A stretch of DNA of 64,000 nt from Prinia subflava. Lineage: Eukaryota; Chordata; Aves; Passeriformes; Cisticolidae. Positions within the stretch are counted from its first letter, which is position 1. Each line of letters begins with the position of its first letter. The translations under genes and the position numbers were made by a program. Shown in pieces: positions 18,959 through 28,999 of this stretch. The stretch is from positions 992,001 through 1,056,000 of the forward strand of contig NW_026960608.1 of the NCBI RefSeq assembly GCF_021018805.1. The letters are read 5' to 3'. The notes beneath the pieces were generated by a model. The model was not told where the DNA came from, made no database searches, and was given only the letters and a program-made list of their open reading frames with translations.

Positions 18959-20821
18959 TTAGTTTTTTGGAGTTTGATGAGAAGGTTGAGGAGTCCCGGG
19001 TGTTTGGTGTGTTGTCTTCTGTCCTTGATGTTTATGAGGACAGGTGGCAGCCCAGTGTCCTTCTTCTCTGCAGAAGAAGCATTGCTGCTGTCAATTGCCA
19101 TGGAAGGGTGTGCAGCGTTGCAGAGGCTTGTGCTGTGTCGGGCCTGTATGGGTTGCTCGAGCCACACGTGGAGGTCGCGGAAGGGAGGATGTTTGAGGTG
19201 GTCGAGGCTGAGTTCCATGACTGAGGAAGGGAACTTTGACCTGACACACTTGAAGCATAGAATGGAGGGTGCGAGGAGGATCTAAGGGAAGACTCAAAAT
19301 AGCTGAGCAACATAAATCATTAGCATTAATGAATGCTATTTCTTCTAATATTTGATCCTTGGCACTCTCATTTTTAACCTGCACTTCTATAGCGCCGGTT
19401 AATTTCTCTACGAATTCAACAAAAGGTTCCGCTGGACCTTGTTTAAGCATGGTATAAGGTGGCATGGGAGCATGAGTTTGGAGGCTGAAAACCGCTTTGC
19501 ATTCAAGATCTTTAGTTACTGTGAGGGCTGCAGAAGGAATTAGGGAGGCTTGAGTGGATGGGGAATTCCACTGGCCATCACCACAAAGGAGTTCAAGGGA
19601 AAAAGCATTCCCTTGCTCATCAACAGCCGTCTCTGCTTTTTGCAAAAGGTGTGGTAGTGCTTCTCGCAGCAGCTGCTTCCATGCTGCCTCCCAGAGTCTG
19701 AACTCTGTGACATTCATCAAGCATGAGAACAGCTGTTTAAGATCAGCAGGAACAGCCACCACACCAAAGAGATCGGCTGTGAAGAGGCCACGGAAGTATG
19801 GACTTTCCTTGCCATAGTCTTTATGTGCTTTACATAAATCCCAAATGATTGATTGGGAGAAAGGATGCCAATTAGGATTATTATTGTTGTCTCTCCGGGA
19901 TTTTCTGTAAGTCACTGGAGCAGCAGTGAAACAGGCATGGTGACTTCCTGGTTCCCGGCTGTCTACTTCTGGGTTCCAACAGTGAGAACTGGAAGTGGGA
20001 GCGTGGGAACCAGACATCCAAGATGGCCGACTTCTGGGGTGGGGAGATGCCTGTGACTCCGCCTGGTAGGTGGGTCCGTGGGCAGGGCAGGTGGGTGGGA
20101 ACTTTGGGGAGGTGGGAGGGGTTGGGGACCGGAAGGGGTTGGGTGAGGAGGAGGAGGGGCTGGAGGGACGAAAGGGATTGTGGGAAGAAGAAGAAGGGGA
20201 TGGTGACCAGACCATGCGGTCCCCTCCATTTTGAGTGCCACAGGCACCATTTTGAGGCTCCTGCGATGCACTTAATTTAAAACTAACTTCGGGCTTAGAA
20301 CCGGGAGAATGTGGGGGGAGGTAAAGTCCTCTGACTACCTGGCCAGGGCTTTCAGAGGAATCCCAGGCAGTCTGGCCTCGACTGCTCAGGTGGGGGGATC
20401 AGGAATTTTGTAGAGAGCCTGGGCTGACAGATCTTTTTTCTGTCGCTCCCTTCAAAATCCCTTTTTTCTGGGAAGAGGGTTTGGGACTGGGGAGAGGGGA
20501 AACCGGGACAGACTGTCCTAACTGTGAATCTTTCTCTACTTCCCTTATTTGTGCTGTGGCAGCTTTAAGCTGCATAATCAGAAAGGAGAATTTTTGCGTG
20601 TCTTTGTCCCTAGCTTTCACTAATTCCAGTAATTTTCTTTGCGCGGCACTCCAAAACTGGGTGCTGTGGACCCCTGCTTGGGACACGTGCGGGAAGTTTA
20701 GAAAAACCCACCGGACCAGCCTTTTTAAACAACCTTTTGAAAACGTAACTTTCTTAAACTCCAACAGTTCAACTATAATATAAAACACTTCCTCCTGTGC
20801 TGACGACAGAGAAGCACCCAT
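18959..20821 (-). pseudogene. gag: gag of provirus M, full length with two in-frame TGA codons
   Basis: The ATG at 20819-20821 gives MGASLSS (Gly2, myristoylation type). Matrix occupies about residues 1-100. TGA at 20399-20401 (codon 141) falls in a Ser/Pro-rich spacer. The same frame continues through a Pro-rich region with repeated SSSSPNPFR-like blocks, then capsid (about 19950-19250; major homology region QGPAEPFVEFVEKL) to a second TGA at 19091-19093. Beyond it, still in frame, is one nucleocapsid zinc knuckle (CFFCREEGHWAATC, 19040-19081). The stop TAA at 18959-18961 directly follows the slippery heptamer. Total about 620 codons with no frameshift. Confidence 0.9.
18962..18968 (-). promoter_or_regulatory. 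gag-pro minus-one slippery heptamer of provirus M
   Basis: The minus strand reads A-AAA-AAC in gag phase, directly followed by the gag stop TAA. A shift of minus one leads into the open pro frame (LKGEHESTQ). Confidence 0.8.
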
Positions 20822-21535
20822 TCTCCTTTTAGATATTAATTCAGCACTTTCACGTGCCAAGATCGGAAAACTAAAAATCCTTAACAGAAAAAAAAAGTGC
20901 CGCAAGCTTTCAACTCCGGTAAGACAGGCACTCTCTACAGTCTGCGGATCGCACCTGGGGCGCAGCGCTGAAAACAAACTGACTGCCAGCAACTTGCTTG
21001 CCTGAGCTCAAATCCCCTGACCGACAGCCACACAAGTCGAGGCACCACTCACACTCGTGCACAACTTAAAATCACGAAAACAAACCGAGGAAAACTGAAA
21101 AACACCAGAGAAACCGAAACCGGGGCAAGGAGCCAGAAAACTCAATCCCCGGGGCCGCGTAACCCACTCTCCGGGGACTGCGTCCATGCGGAAAGCTCAC
21201 CAATGGGAAAAGGGAAAGCCTGATCCCAAAACTCGACCCGCTCCACAGAAGAGCGGGGATACTTACCAACCCTGGCGATGGGTGCAGGAACCGATCTCAG
21301 GGAAGCCCCTGTCTGGGGAAGACGCCCCTCTGAGTGCTGAGAGAGACGCTGCCTTCCCGTGCCCCGGGAGTGCCCCTCGAATGGACGAGGCTGCTCGGAC
21401 CAGAGGCTGCGTAGCGTCCACAGAACTTTGTTTCCCAGACTCCGCTTCTAATTGCGGCAGTCTGTCAGTCCTTTCCCTGGGGTCCTTGGAGACCTCTGAA
21501 GCCCTGTTCAGGACTTACGAAGACACTCGTCAGCA
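20822..21535 (-). other. 5' leader of provirus M
   Basis: About 710 bases between PBS and gag start, presumed to carry packaging signals. No convincing splice donor of the GGTGAGA type was found, unlike A, E and G. Short frames here are not called. Confidence 0.5.
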
Positions 21536-21553
21536 CCCCACCGATGGGCGCCA
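21536..21553 (-). promoter_or_regulatory. Lysine-type primer-binding site of provirus M
   Basis: The minus strand reads TGGCGCCCATCGGTGGGG, four bases after the LTR end. The first eight bases match the tRNA-Lys type PBS found in many class II retroviruses. Confidence 0.8.
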
Positions 21554-21557
21554 CAAC

Positions 21558-22113
21558 TGTCACTATGCCGCTCGAGACCTCTGCGTCTCTGCACCTCAGG
21601 CTAGCCCAGACACAGTGTACAATGACGGAAGATCAGCCAGCAAGCAGCACAGGCTGGGCTGATTCTTGTAGGGGGTTCTTGGTTTCCGAGAGAATCTTCT
21701 CAGCAGCGATGGATAACGTGACGCAGGTAGAGGCAGGGAGGAAGGAGACCGTTGAGGTAGTGACAGGGTTTATTGCACCTGTTCACTGACTCCCAAATCC
21801 GGTGGGAGAACTCAGCGACCCGGGATTTTATCCGGACAGGAGAAAGGGAGTGGTGAAGTACAGCAACCAATGGAAAGTGTATTCGGGGCAGTTACACAGG
21901 TGGGAAAATCAAATTGGACCAACTAGGGACAACTGGGATGAGTTTCACAACGGCGGGAAAAATGATGGACAAATAATGGACTGCTACATAACAGCAGCAG
22001 GTGCATGCATTAACACAACTGAGGGAGACAAAGGAATGCCCATGAGGCTGAACAGGGTATATAAAACTAACTATTACAATAAACTTAATAAACTTAATTT
22101 GCACACTGCCACA
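21558..22113 (-). repeat. 5' LTR of provirus M
   Basis: Plus-strand ends are TGTCACTATGCC and CACACTGCCACA. It differs from 14918-15473 only at about three positions (one near 21565, two near 21641). Confidence 0.95.
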
Positions 22114-24011
22114 CTTGGCCTCACTTTGGCAGTCTAGAAAGTGAATTAAAACCAGAATTATTATTAGAACTTTGGTCTCAGAGACGATGGCAAGAATTAA
22201 GATATGCAGAGTTATTTGCAATATTTTTAAACAGATCAGAGGCATATGAACCTGAGAAAGACGGTTTTGCCATGGTTTTAAGAAGGAAGAGAAAGGATAA
22301 GGAGGACCCTTTTGCTAGCCCTGTCTGTCTTGATAAGTCAGACATAGCTGATGTAGATATGGTGGCGTCTCTTTTGTAGGGGGGTACCACCTCCCTTGCA
22401 GCCCCCACTGACCCCCCCACTGGTGGGGGTGAGGGTGGGACCCACCACCACCATCTCTGCCCTTCTCGGCAGCAGTGACGGGGGCAGAGACAGAGACGAG
22501 CTTGCCACAGGGCCCAGTTGCTGCCGCCACCCTGAGGCACAGTTAGCATGAGAGCTAAGGGAGCAGCCCCAGACTGGCACTTAGCTGATATAACACCCAG
22601 TACCAGCAGAACAGCCCTGATTAAAATCAATCAGGGTGGTTCCGATACAGATAGCTGCTTTAGAAGATGAAACTGCGGACAAAGCTGCTGCAGCCACTGT
22701 ATTCAATAGGAAAAAGGGAAAAGCAGCCTAAAAGGCCATAGAAGCCCTCAGTCCAGTAGCAAAGCATATCAAATCTAAAAAAGAGGAATAAGAAAGGGAG
22801 GAACCTGCCATACAAGACCCTTTAAGGCAACCTCTTGAGAATCAAGGTGTGATTTACATACAAACACCATTTTACCTTGTAGAACTGCAGCAGTGGAAAG
22901 CCTCAGCTGGAAGGTATAGAGACAATCCGGACAAGGTAGCTAATCTTGTAGATAGGGCTATTAAGAAACAAAACCAAGACTGGGGTGATCTGAATATAGT
23001 GCTAGACACATTATTAGATGAAACAGAGAGATGGTATCATTATGATTTGGGATGGCGAAATAACGATACAAGACTCTGAGTCTTCATCGGAGGGCATTAC
23101 AGCAAAGGTTTATTAGAAACACACTCTTTTTATACTCTACTTCAGTACAATGAATATGATTGGTCATTTAGACCCTACACCTCTTTGTAAACATCTTTGC
23201 CAGTAAACAAGTTAGAAAAACACTACCTGCTAACAATTTTTCATTTCCCAAGGATTGTTTGGATCCCTCCTTAGGATTTTCCCAGGCCAGAATGAGAGAG
23301 TAGCTCACTTGTCTTTCCCACAGGCTCTAGCTAGTGCTTGAAGCCTAAAAACTGACCACTGTCAGTTCCCACAAGGTGGTTAATAAGGTTGCTATATCTT
23401 CTATAGGGACTCTAATTACAGCTGGAAATATTCAAGGGCCAGTTAAAGAGGTTTTCCCTTTAACTGACCCAGGACGGGACCCTAATGTGGCAGAACAAAT
23501 GGCAAAGTTAAAAGGTTATCAGAATTGGGTAGTACTTAGCCAAAATGTGCCATCCCTAAAGCAGTGAATTGGTTCAAATTATATGAAGTCAGAGAAGACA
23601 GAAATTAAACCCCTAAAGACTTCTTGAAAAGGCTTAAAGAGGTTGGATTAAAATACACAAATCTGGACCTTGAGGCACCTGCAGAGGAGACTCATGTGGC
23701 TTATTTGTTTATAGGCCAAACTGCAGATGACAAAGAAAAAGCTGCAAAATATGAATAAGACGCAAGACATAAGTACATTGTTGAATACAGCCTGGAAAGT
23801 ATATCAAAATAGAGATTCAACAGATAGGGATAGATGCCAGCAGAATAGAAAGGGTGATCAGGGAATGTAATCTAACACGTCAAAAAGGAGTACTCCTCTA
23901 GACAAAGATCAGTGTACCTTTTGCAAGAAAAAGAGACACTGGAAGACTGAGTGTCTGACTGGGGCAAAAGGGACACCTCCAGCTCCTGAATTAGCTGTGA
24001 ATAGGAACTGA
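22114..24011 (+). pseudogene. gag: gag of class I element H (continued), split by LTR B3
   Basis: The matrix end (GSLESELKPELLLELW) continues the frame left of M. A spacer with a stop near 22377 follows. Capsid lies at 22849-23034 (FYLVELQQWKASAGRYRDNP, LLDETERW), the gammaretrovirus-type capsid motif. It is interrupted by solo LTR B3 and resumes at 23374 with more capsid. A single zinc knuckle (CTFCKKKRHWKTEC, 23913-23954) is typical of gamma-like gag. The frame ends in TGA at 24009-24011, and protease continues in the same frame, as in gamma-type stop readthrough. Confidence 0.85.
23035..23373 (-). mobile_element. Solo LTR B3 (family B) inside gag of H
   Basis: The plus-strand ends TATCATTATG and AGTTCCCACA align with the reversed ends of 51243-51578. 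The flanks AGATGG and AGGTGG form a 6 bp duplication with one change. It shares the family words GTAAACA...TTTGCCAGTAAACA and, reversed, the TATAAAAAGAGTG promoter region. Confidence 0.8.
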
Positions 24012-24294
24012 GAGGGACCAAAGGCAAAACCCCCAGCAGAATCTTCAGTTGTAGCTAAGCTGGGGAAAGATGATATTGAATTTCTGATGGATATGGGGGC
24101 AACATATTTTGTGTTAAATACTTTAAAAGGGAAACTGAGTCAAGATACTGTAAATGGGATCAGTACCACAGGGGTAAGTGAAACAAGACCTTTCTTCCAA
24201 CCTTTAAAATTTAAGTTGGGAAAATACTGGGTGACTCACCAATTGCTTAAATGCCAAACTCCCCTTAGTCATTATTGGGTAGGGATTTATTGGA
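24012..24294 (+). pseudogene. pro: Protease of element H
   Basis: It is in frame with gag after the TGA at 24009. The active site near 24087-24107 reads FLMDMGATY, so the catalytic Asp is kept but Thr of the DTGA triplet is Met. The frame runs to the end-of-protease region (HYWVGIYWM) and is cut by solo LTR B4. Confidence 0.75.
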
Positions 24295-24641
24295 TGTTGC
24301 TACTGAGTATAGACAGCATGGGAGTAATGACATGACTTGCAGTGTAGAGCAAAAATGAGAGCAATTTTTATTTTCCAAGTTCTCCTTTTATACAGTACTT
24401 GGGTACAGTTCCTATGATTGGTCGTTAGAGTCTACACCCGTTTGTAAACATCCTTGCCAGTAAACACGTTGGAAAAACAACACCTGCTGATGGTTTTTCA
24501 CTTCCCAAGGATTGTTATAGTTCCTCCTTTATTTTTCCCAGGCCACTTTCTCAGGCCTGTGTGAAGGTATTATGTAAATGATTTCACACAGACACTGCGG
24601 CTGCCTGATGCCTACAATTCAGACCATTGCCAGTATCCACA
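24295..24641 (-). mobile_element. Solo LTR B4 (family B) at the protease-RT boundary of H
   Basis: The plus-strand ends are TGTTGCTACTG and CCAGTATCCACA. It aligns throughout with B3 (for example TTCACTTCCCAAGGATTGTT in both). The flanks ATTGGA and ACTGGG match at 4 of 6 positions, a decayed duplication. H pol continues directly to its right (GKLEAEIKFS). Confidence 0.8.
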
Positions 24642-27583
24642 ACTGGGGAAATTAGAAGCAGAAATCAAATTTTCCAAAGAAGGGGGAGGGAAAGTTATAA
24701 TTCCTGAAATTAAATTTGTTGAAGCAGCTGCCATTTTTATACAGGAGAATTGTGGAGAAATTCCCAAAGAAGTTGAAGATGCTGTCATTCCAATAGTGTG
24801 GGCCAATGATTTTCCTGGGAGATCTAAAAGAGCTGAGGCTGTGAGTATTACACTCAAATTAGGGGCGACACTGCTATGGCAGAAAGAATATCCTTTGAAG
24901 TTAGAAGGCTGTAGGGGATTGACACCTATAATTGAAAAGTTCCCTAAATTTGGGTTATTAGTGGAATGTGAATCTAGATGCAACACACCCATCCTGCCAG
25001 TAAAGAAGGCTGATGGTAAAAGTTACTGATTAGTGCAGGATTTAAGGGAAATTAACAAAATAACAGAGAATATATACCCAGTTGTCATGGGTTAGCACTG
25101 GCCAGATGTTAATGCACCCATGAGTGTATGTTTTTCTTAATGAGCTACTGTGAGATGTGGTCAAGAACAGAGCAGAGCAGGCCCAAAACTTGAAAACAGA
25201 AAACAAAACTTTATTACATTACATAAGAACAGAAATAGAAAGGAAAACTCTAAACACACACAAAAACAGAAATGAAACCTTCTCAGAACATTTCTTTTCC
25301 TCCCCCAATTTCCACCCCCTACATGTTACCCTCCATAGACCAAAACCTTGGGTTTTAAATCAAACAATCACCACTCAAAAAAACTAATCTTCAACTCAGC
25401 AAGGGAGAGAGGAGCCTCTCTCGCACCACAGACTGCTCCTCAGAAAACACAGGTCCACCCTTTATGTGTTTCCATGTCACCCGTGGCACTGCCTGGAGAA
25501 GTCTGCCATGGTGACACTCTCTTTTCTATGTCCAGTGCTCTCACCACTGTCCATGGGCTAAAGCTGCATATAGGGCTCTTTTAAGGATGCTTGCATGCTG
25601 AGCTCTCCCCATCTTTCCCCTGGGGCCGAGGGTTCCAAGACCAAGTCTTCCCTGAGGGCAGAGGGCGCTACCACACCCTCCCCCTCTCTTCTCTGTTCGC
25701 TTTACTCTTAAAGTGCCAGTCACCGTAGCAAAAGCAGAGGCAGCTGTATCCACCCAAATGCAGTTTATGTTCAAAAGAGACTCGAGTTCAGTCTATGGCT
25801 AACATTATGCAAGAAAAGTCCAGCTTAAAAGCCGCTCCTCTTCAATCTCTGCCTATCTAGGGTTCTTTTCAATCGTGCTTTATCATCTCGGTCCCAAGCT
25901 GTTTTATCTTTCTCTTCTGAAACTACTAGCCATGAGAATCAATGTCTGGAAAAAAGTTTCCTTCTGCCAAGAAAGGGTTAAAAGTTCCTGCCTCCCGGCA
26001 GGGTCCCAAACTCTGCACTTCTTTACACATCCGGGAACTTCTCCTCTCCCCTCCCCCCGCTCTTTCTTTACTGCTGGCTGCTGCCAATGTTCAAAACTCT
26101 GAAGCAGCAGTCTCTCTCCTTTGGGGGGGGAGGGGGGACAGGACGGGGGGGAGGGACGGGGGACAGGGACGGAAGGCACCTCCAAAGTTTTCCACCGCTC
26201 CATCCTGGATGGGGCTGGCTCAGCTCCAGTCCCGTTCTCTCTCTTCTCCCCCCTGCGGAGCCCCAGCTTACTTCAGCCCGGCCACATGGTTCCCCTCAGC
26301 CCGACCGCATGGTTCTCCTCCCCCGCTCAGCCTAAATCTGAGCAGGGGAGGAGGCGAAGATGTTTCTCTGCTGAAACCGGAACCCAAAAGAGGCAGACCT
26401 TCTGGGAGTCCTTGCTTTTAACCCCTTGTGTTCTCAGAGGCGTGTCCAAACCTCCCAGTGGCTACTCCAAGTGCCAGCATAAAACATGACCACTGATTGG
26501 TTTGCCCACAACTTCCTGGAAAATTCACCTCCCCCTCAACCACGACACCAGTTGTAGCAACCCCCTACACTCTTTTGACCATACTGACAGATGAATTAGG
26601 GTGGTTCACTGTTTTAAATCTCAAGGATACCTTTTTTTTGTATTCCTGTGCATAAGAATAGCCAAGAATTCTTTGCTTTTGAGTGGGATAATCCTGAGAC
26701 AGGGAGGAAAACCCAGCTCACTTGGACAGTTCTACTCCAGAAATTGAAAAACAGCCCAACAATATTCGGAAACCAGCTAGCAAAGGAACTGGAAGACTGG
26801 AGAAGACAAGAACCAGGAGAGATTATTCTTCAATATGTTGATGATAGCTTAATTGCAGCTAAAACGTGAGATGATTGCATCCAACTCACTGTAAGTCTGT
26901 TGAACTTTTTGGGACTAAGTGGGTATAGTCTTGAAAGAAAAGGCACAGGTTGCCAGGGAAACAGTAGTTTACTTGGGGCTAGAAATCTTCTGTGGACATA
27001 AACAACTCAGCAGAGAATGGGAAGAAGCTTTCTGTTGCCTTCCAGAGCCCCACACCATGAGAGAGATGCAAGCCTTCCTGGGAATGATAGGTTGGTTTAA
27101 CTTATGGTTACCAAATTATGGACTACTGGTAAAACCTCTGTATGAAGCCCTTAAAGCAGCCAAAAAGGGAACTATCATTTGGACAGAGAGCACAAGAGCT
27201 GCACTTCAAGTGCTGAAACATTCCCTGATGTCAGCCCCAGCTCTGGGGCCTTTTGAACTCATTACATATGAGCAATTGAGTGTTGCTCTGGGAGTACTGG
27301 CACAGCACCTTGGAGACCAGCAAACGGCTATGGCCTACTTTTCAAAACAACTAGAAAATGTTAGCCAAGGGTGGCCTGGGTGCTTGAAAGCTGTGGCAGC
27401 TACTGTCATCCTGATACAAGAGGCCTGTAAATTCACCCTTGGGTAGCACATCGTGGTGTATGTGCCCCAAACAGTGATAACTGAACTGGAATAGAAGGGG
27501 GGACACTGGCTATCCTGTAGCAGAATGCTTAAATACCAATCTATGTTGTTGGAAGAGGATGATGTTACCCTAAAAATATCTGT
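24642..27583 (+). pseudogene. pol: pol of element H (RT and RNase H start), split by LTR D2
   Basis: The gamma-type RT begins near 24650 (KLEAEIKFSKEG), with QKEYPLKLEGCRGL, CNTPILPVKKADG, then a TGA in SY-stop-LVQDLREIN. After LTR D2 it resumes with WFTVLNLKDTFF, where the first catalytic Asp is Asn, then the QLTWTVL region and YVDD (QYVDDSLIAA, 26835-26865). Connection and an RNase H start follow at 26919-27446 (FLGMIGWFNLWLPNY, AYFSKQLENVSQGWP). The frame decays and ends at provirus G. No H integrase or env was found. YVDD and the single-knuckle gag place H in class I. Confidence 0.85.
25083..26547 (-). mobile_element. Solo LTR D2 (family D, about 1.46 kb) inside RT of H
   Basis: The plus-strand ends are TGTCATGGGTTAGCAC and CAACCACGACA. 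An exact 5 bp duplication CCAGT flanks it (25078-25082 and 26548-26552). It is the reverse complement of the family copy at 58740-60115, sharing both ends and interior words such as GCATGCTGAGCTCTCCCC. The RT coding frame of H rejoins across it. It contains C/G-rich stretches near 26120-26250. Confidence 0.9.
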
Positions 27584-28085
27584 TGTTGGGAAGGATGAAG
27601 TAGAAAGACCTTGCAAATATGGTGGTTTAGATTCTGGGAGTCTGAGTTCAGCAAGCGAGATAGAAATGAAAGCATGCTTTGAGATTTAGGGTGTAGAGTA
27701 CAGGGCCATCAGCATGTGAACAACGATGTGCTAAGCTGAGGGCCAGCTCCCTTGATTAAACAATATACTCCTGCTAAGCTGAGGGCCAGCTCCCTTGATT
27801 AAACAATACCCTTCTGCTTGCCTTAGGTGATAGGACAGTTCTATTGGCTGTATGTAAATGTTATCTTGTATTAGATTGGTTGGTCCAACACAGACTATTC
27901 AACTTGGAAAGATATTTAATGTACGGTATTCGGGACCTCTCTCTCTGTTCCTGCTCTCCTGGCCTGCTTTAGCTGTGCCTAGCAGCTACAAGCAAGGCCC
28001 TCACAATAAACCACCTGCTACCCTTGCTACTTTGCTTATAGAGATACTTTGTCGCCGACTCTACGGTCTCGGAGATACTCCTTCA
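27584..28085 (+). repeat. 5' LTR of provirus G (502 bp, with internal duplication)
   Basis: It begins TGTTGGGAAGG and ends ACTCCTTCA. The polyadenylation signal CAATAAACC lies near 28003. It is 42 bp longer than the 3' LTR, because a block starting GCTAAGCTGAGGGCC is present twice at about 27729-27815. Confidence 0.9.
27729..27815 (+). repeat. Tandem duplication of 43 bp in the 5' LTR of G
   Basis: The 36 bp core (GCTAAGCTGAGGGCCAGCTC to AAACAATA) occurs twice, separated by TACTCCT. The 3' LTR has a single copy at about 37100. Duplications in U3 often affect promoter strength; no function is shown here. Confidence 0.85.
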
Positions 28086-28087
28086 GT

Positions 28088-28105
28088 TGGCGCCCAGACG
28101 TGGCT
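28088..28105 (+). promoter_or_regulatory. Lysine-type primer-binding site of provirus G
   Basis: TGGCGCCCAGACGTGGCT starts two bases after the LTR. It belongs to the same TGGCGCCC class as provirus M. Confidence 0.85.
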
Positions 28106-28669
28106 GAAAGACGGATCCAGCTTTTCCACCCGTGGGAGACTTCTCCATGGACGGTAACTAAATAACCAGTTTTAGCCACCTGAAAAGTGTCGCGAGCACA
28201 GCTTACCGCTGCAGCGCAGTGCCATGGCTGGAGCTCTTAAAATCTGCTGAGGTACACCTGGAGCACAGGAAGCTGTTACTGCAGTAGCAGTCTCCTCAAG
28301 CTCTGAGAGGTCACTACCTGGTATTCTCGAGCATGGGGTCTCCGCTGAGCAGCAGCTCCTTGGAGCTCTCCTGAGGACTGGTGTAGGAACTCTCGAGCAC
28401 GGGCTAGCTGCTGCTGGCAGTGGCATGCCTGGAGCTCTCCTGAGGAAATCTGCAGCGTGTCAGAGCACACGCGAGTGTTGCTGAAAGCACCGCCCGCACT
28501 ACAGCTCTGAGTGGGACATCCCGAGCATGGCAAGCCGAAGCCTGTGCTCCGAGGAGGGACGTGAAGCAGCGTCCACGCCTACGGGAGTGCCTGGCCAGCA
28601 CTCCACGCCGTTCGAGCTAAAGACCCTGCTTTGGCGACACACAGGTGAGAAAAAAAAATCAGTCCAATA
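28106..28669 (+). promoter_or_regulatory. Leader of provirus G with putative splice donor at 28645
   Basis: Untranslated leader containing several GAGCTCT(C/T) repeats (about 28230-28510). ACACAGGTGAGA near 28639-28650 is a good splice donor, 25 bases before the gag ATG, and would allow a spliced env mRNA. Confidence 0.6.
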
Positions 28670-28999
28670 ATGGGGCAAGCACACTCTACCAGCGATAAAT
28701 ATCTTTATAAGCAACTAAAGCATTTATTGAACTCCAGTCAAAGTAAGTTACCAAAAGAAGAGCTAAAAAACCTCTTAGAATGGACTTTGAATAATTTCCC
28801 AAATGTTGACCAGTCAGCTGTATTCACCAAAGAATTTTGGGACACAATTGGGATTAAGCTCTTTAATAACATTTCCCGCCGTGATTTCGTGGCGGGGGAG
28901 CTCGTCCCAGCCTGCAGGGCGCTTGTAGAGGTGCTTGCTGCGAAAGAGCAACCCGTGGCAGCTGCTTTGAAGAACGCTGTTCCCGCCGCGAATTTGCAG

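Larger units (their letters stand above)
14918..22113 (-). mobile_element. Provirus M: young class II ERV, minus strand, lacking integrase core and env surface subunit
   Basis: The 556 bp LTRs at both ends differ at only about three positions. The flanks CGTGGC and CTTGGC are a 6 bp target duplication with one change. On the minus strand the order is LTR, lysine-type PBS, gag, pro, pol, env TM, PPT, LTR. Gag is one continuous frame broken by two TGA codons; pro has one frameshift and one TGA; pol has one TGA. A deletion joins the integrase zinc-binding domain to env TM, removing the integrase core and surface subunit. M is therefore a defective derivative that would need proteins in trans. 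It is the youngest full element in the window. Confidence 0.95.

Noticed and set aside
19922..20280. Plus-strand frames opposite M gag
   Set aside because: Antisense to the Pro/Ser-rich gag spacer; no motif.
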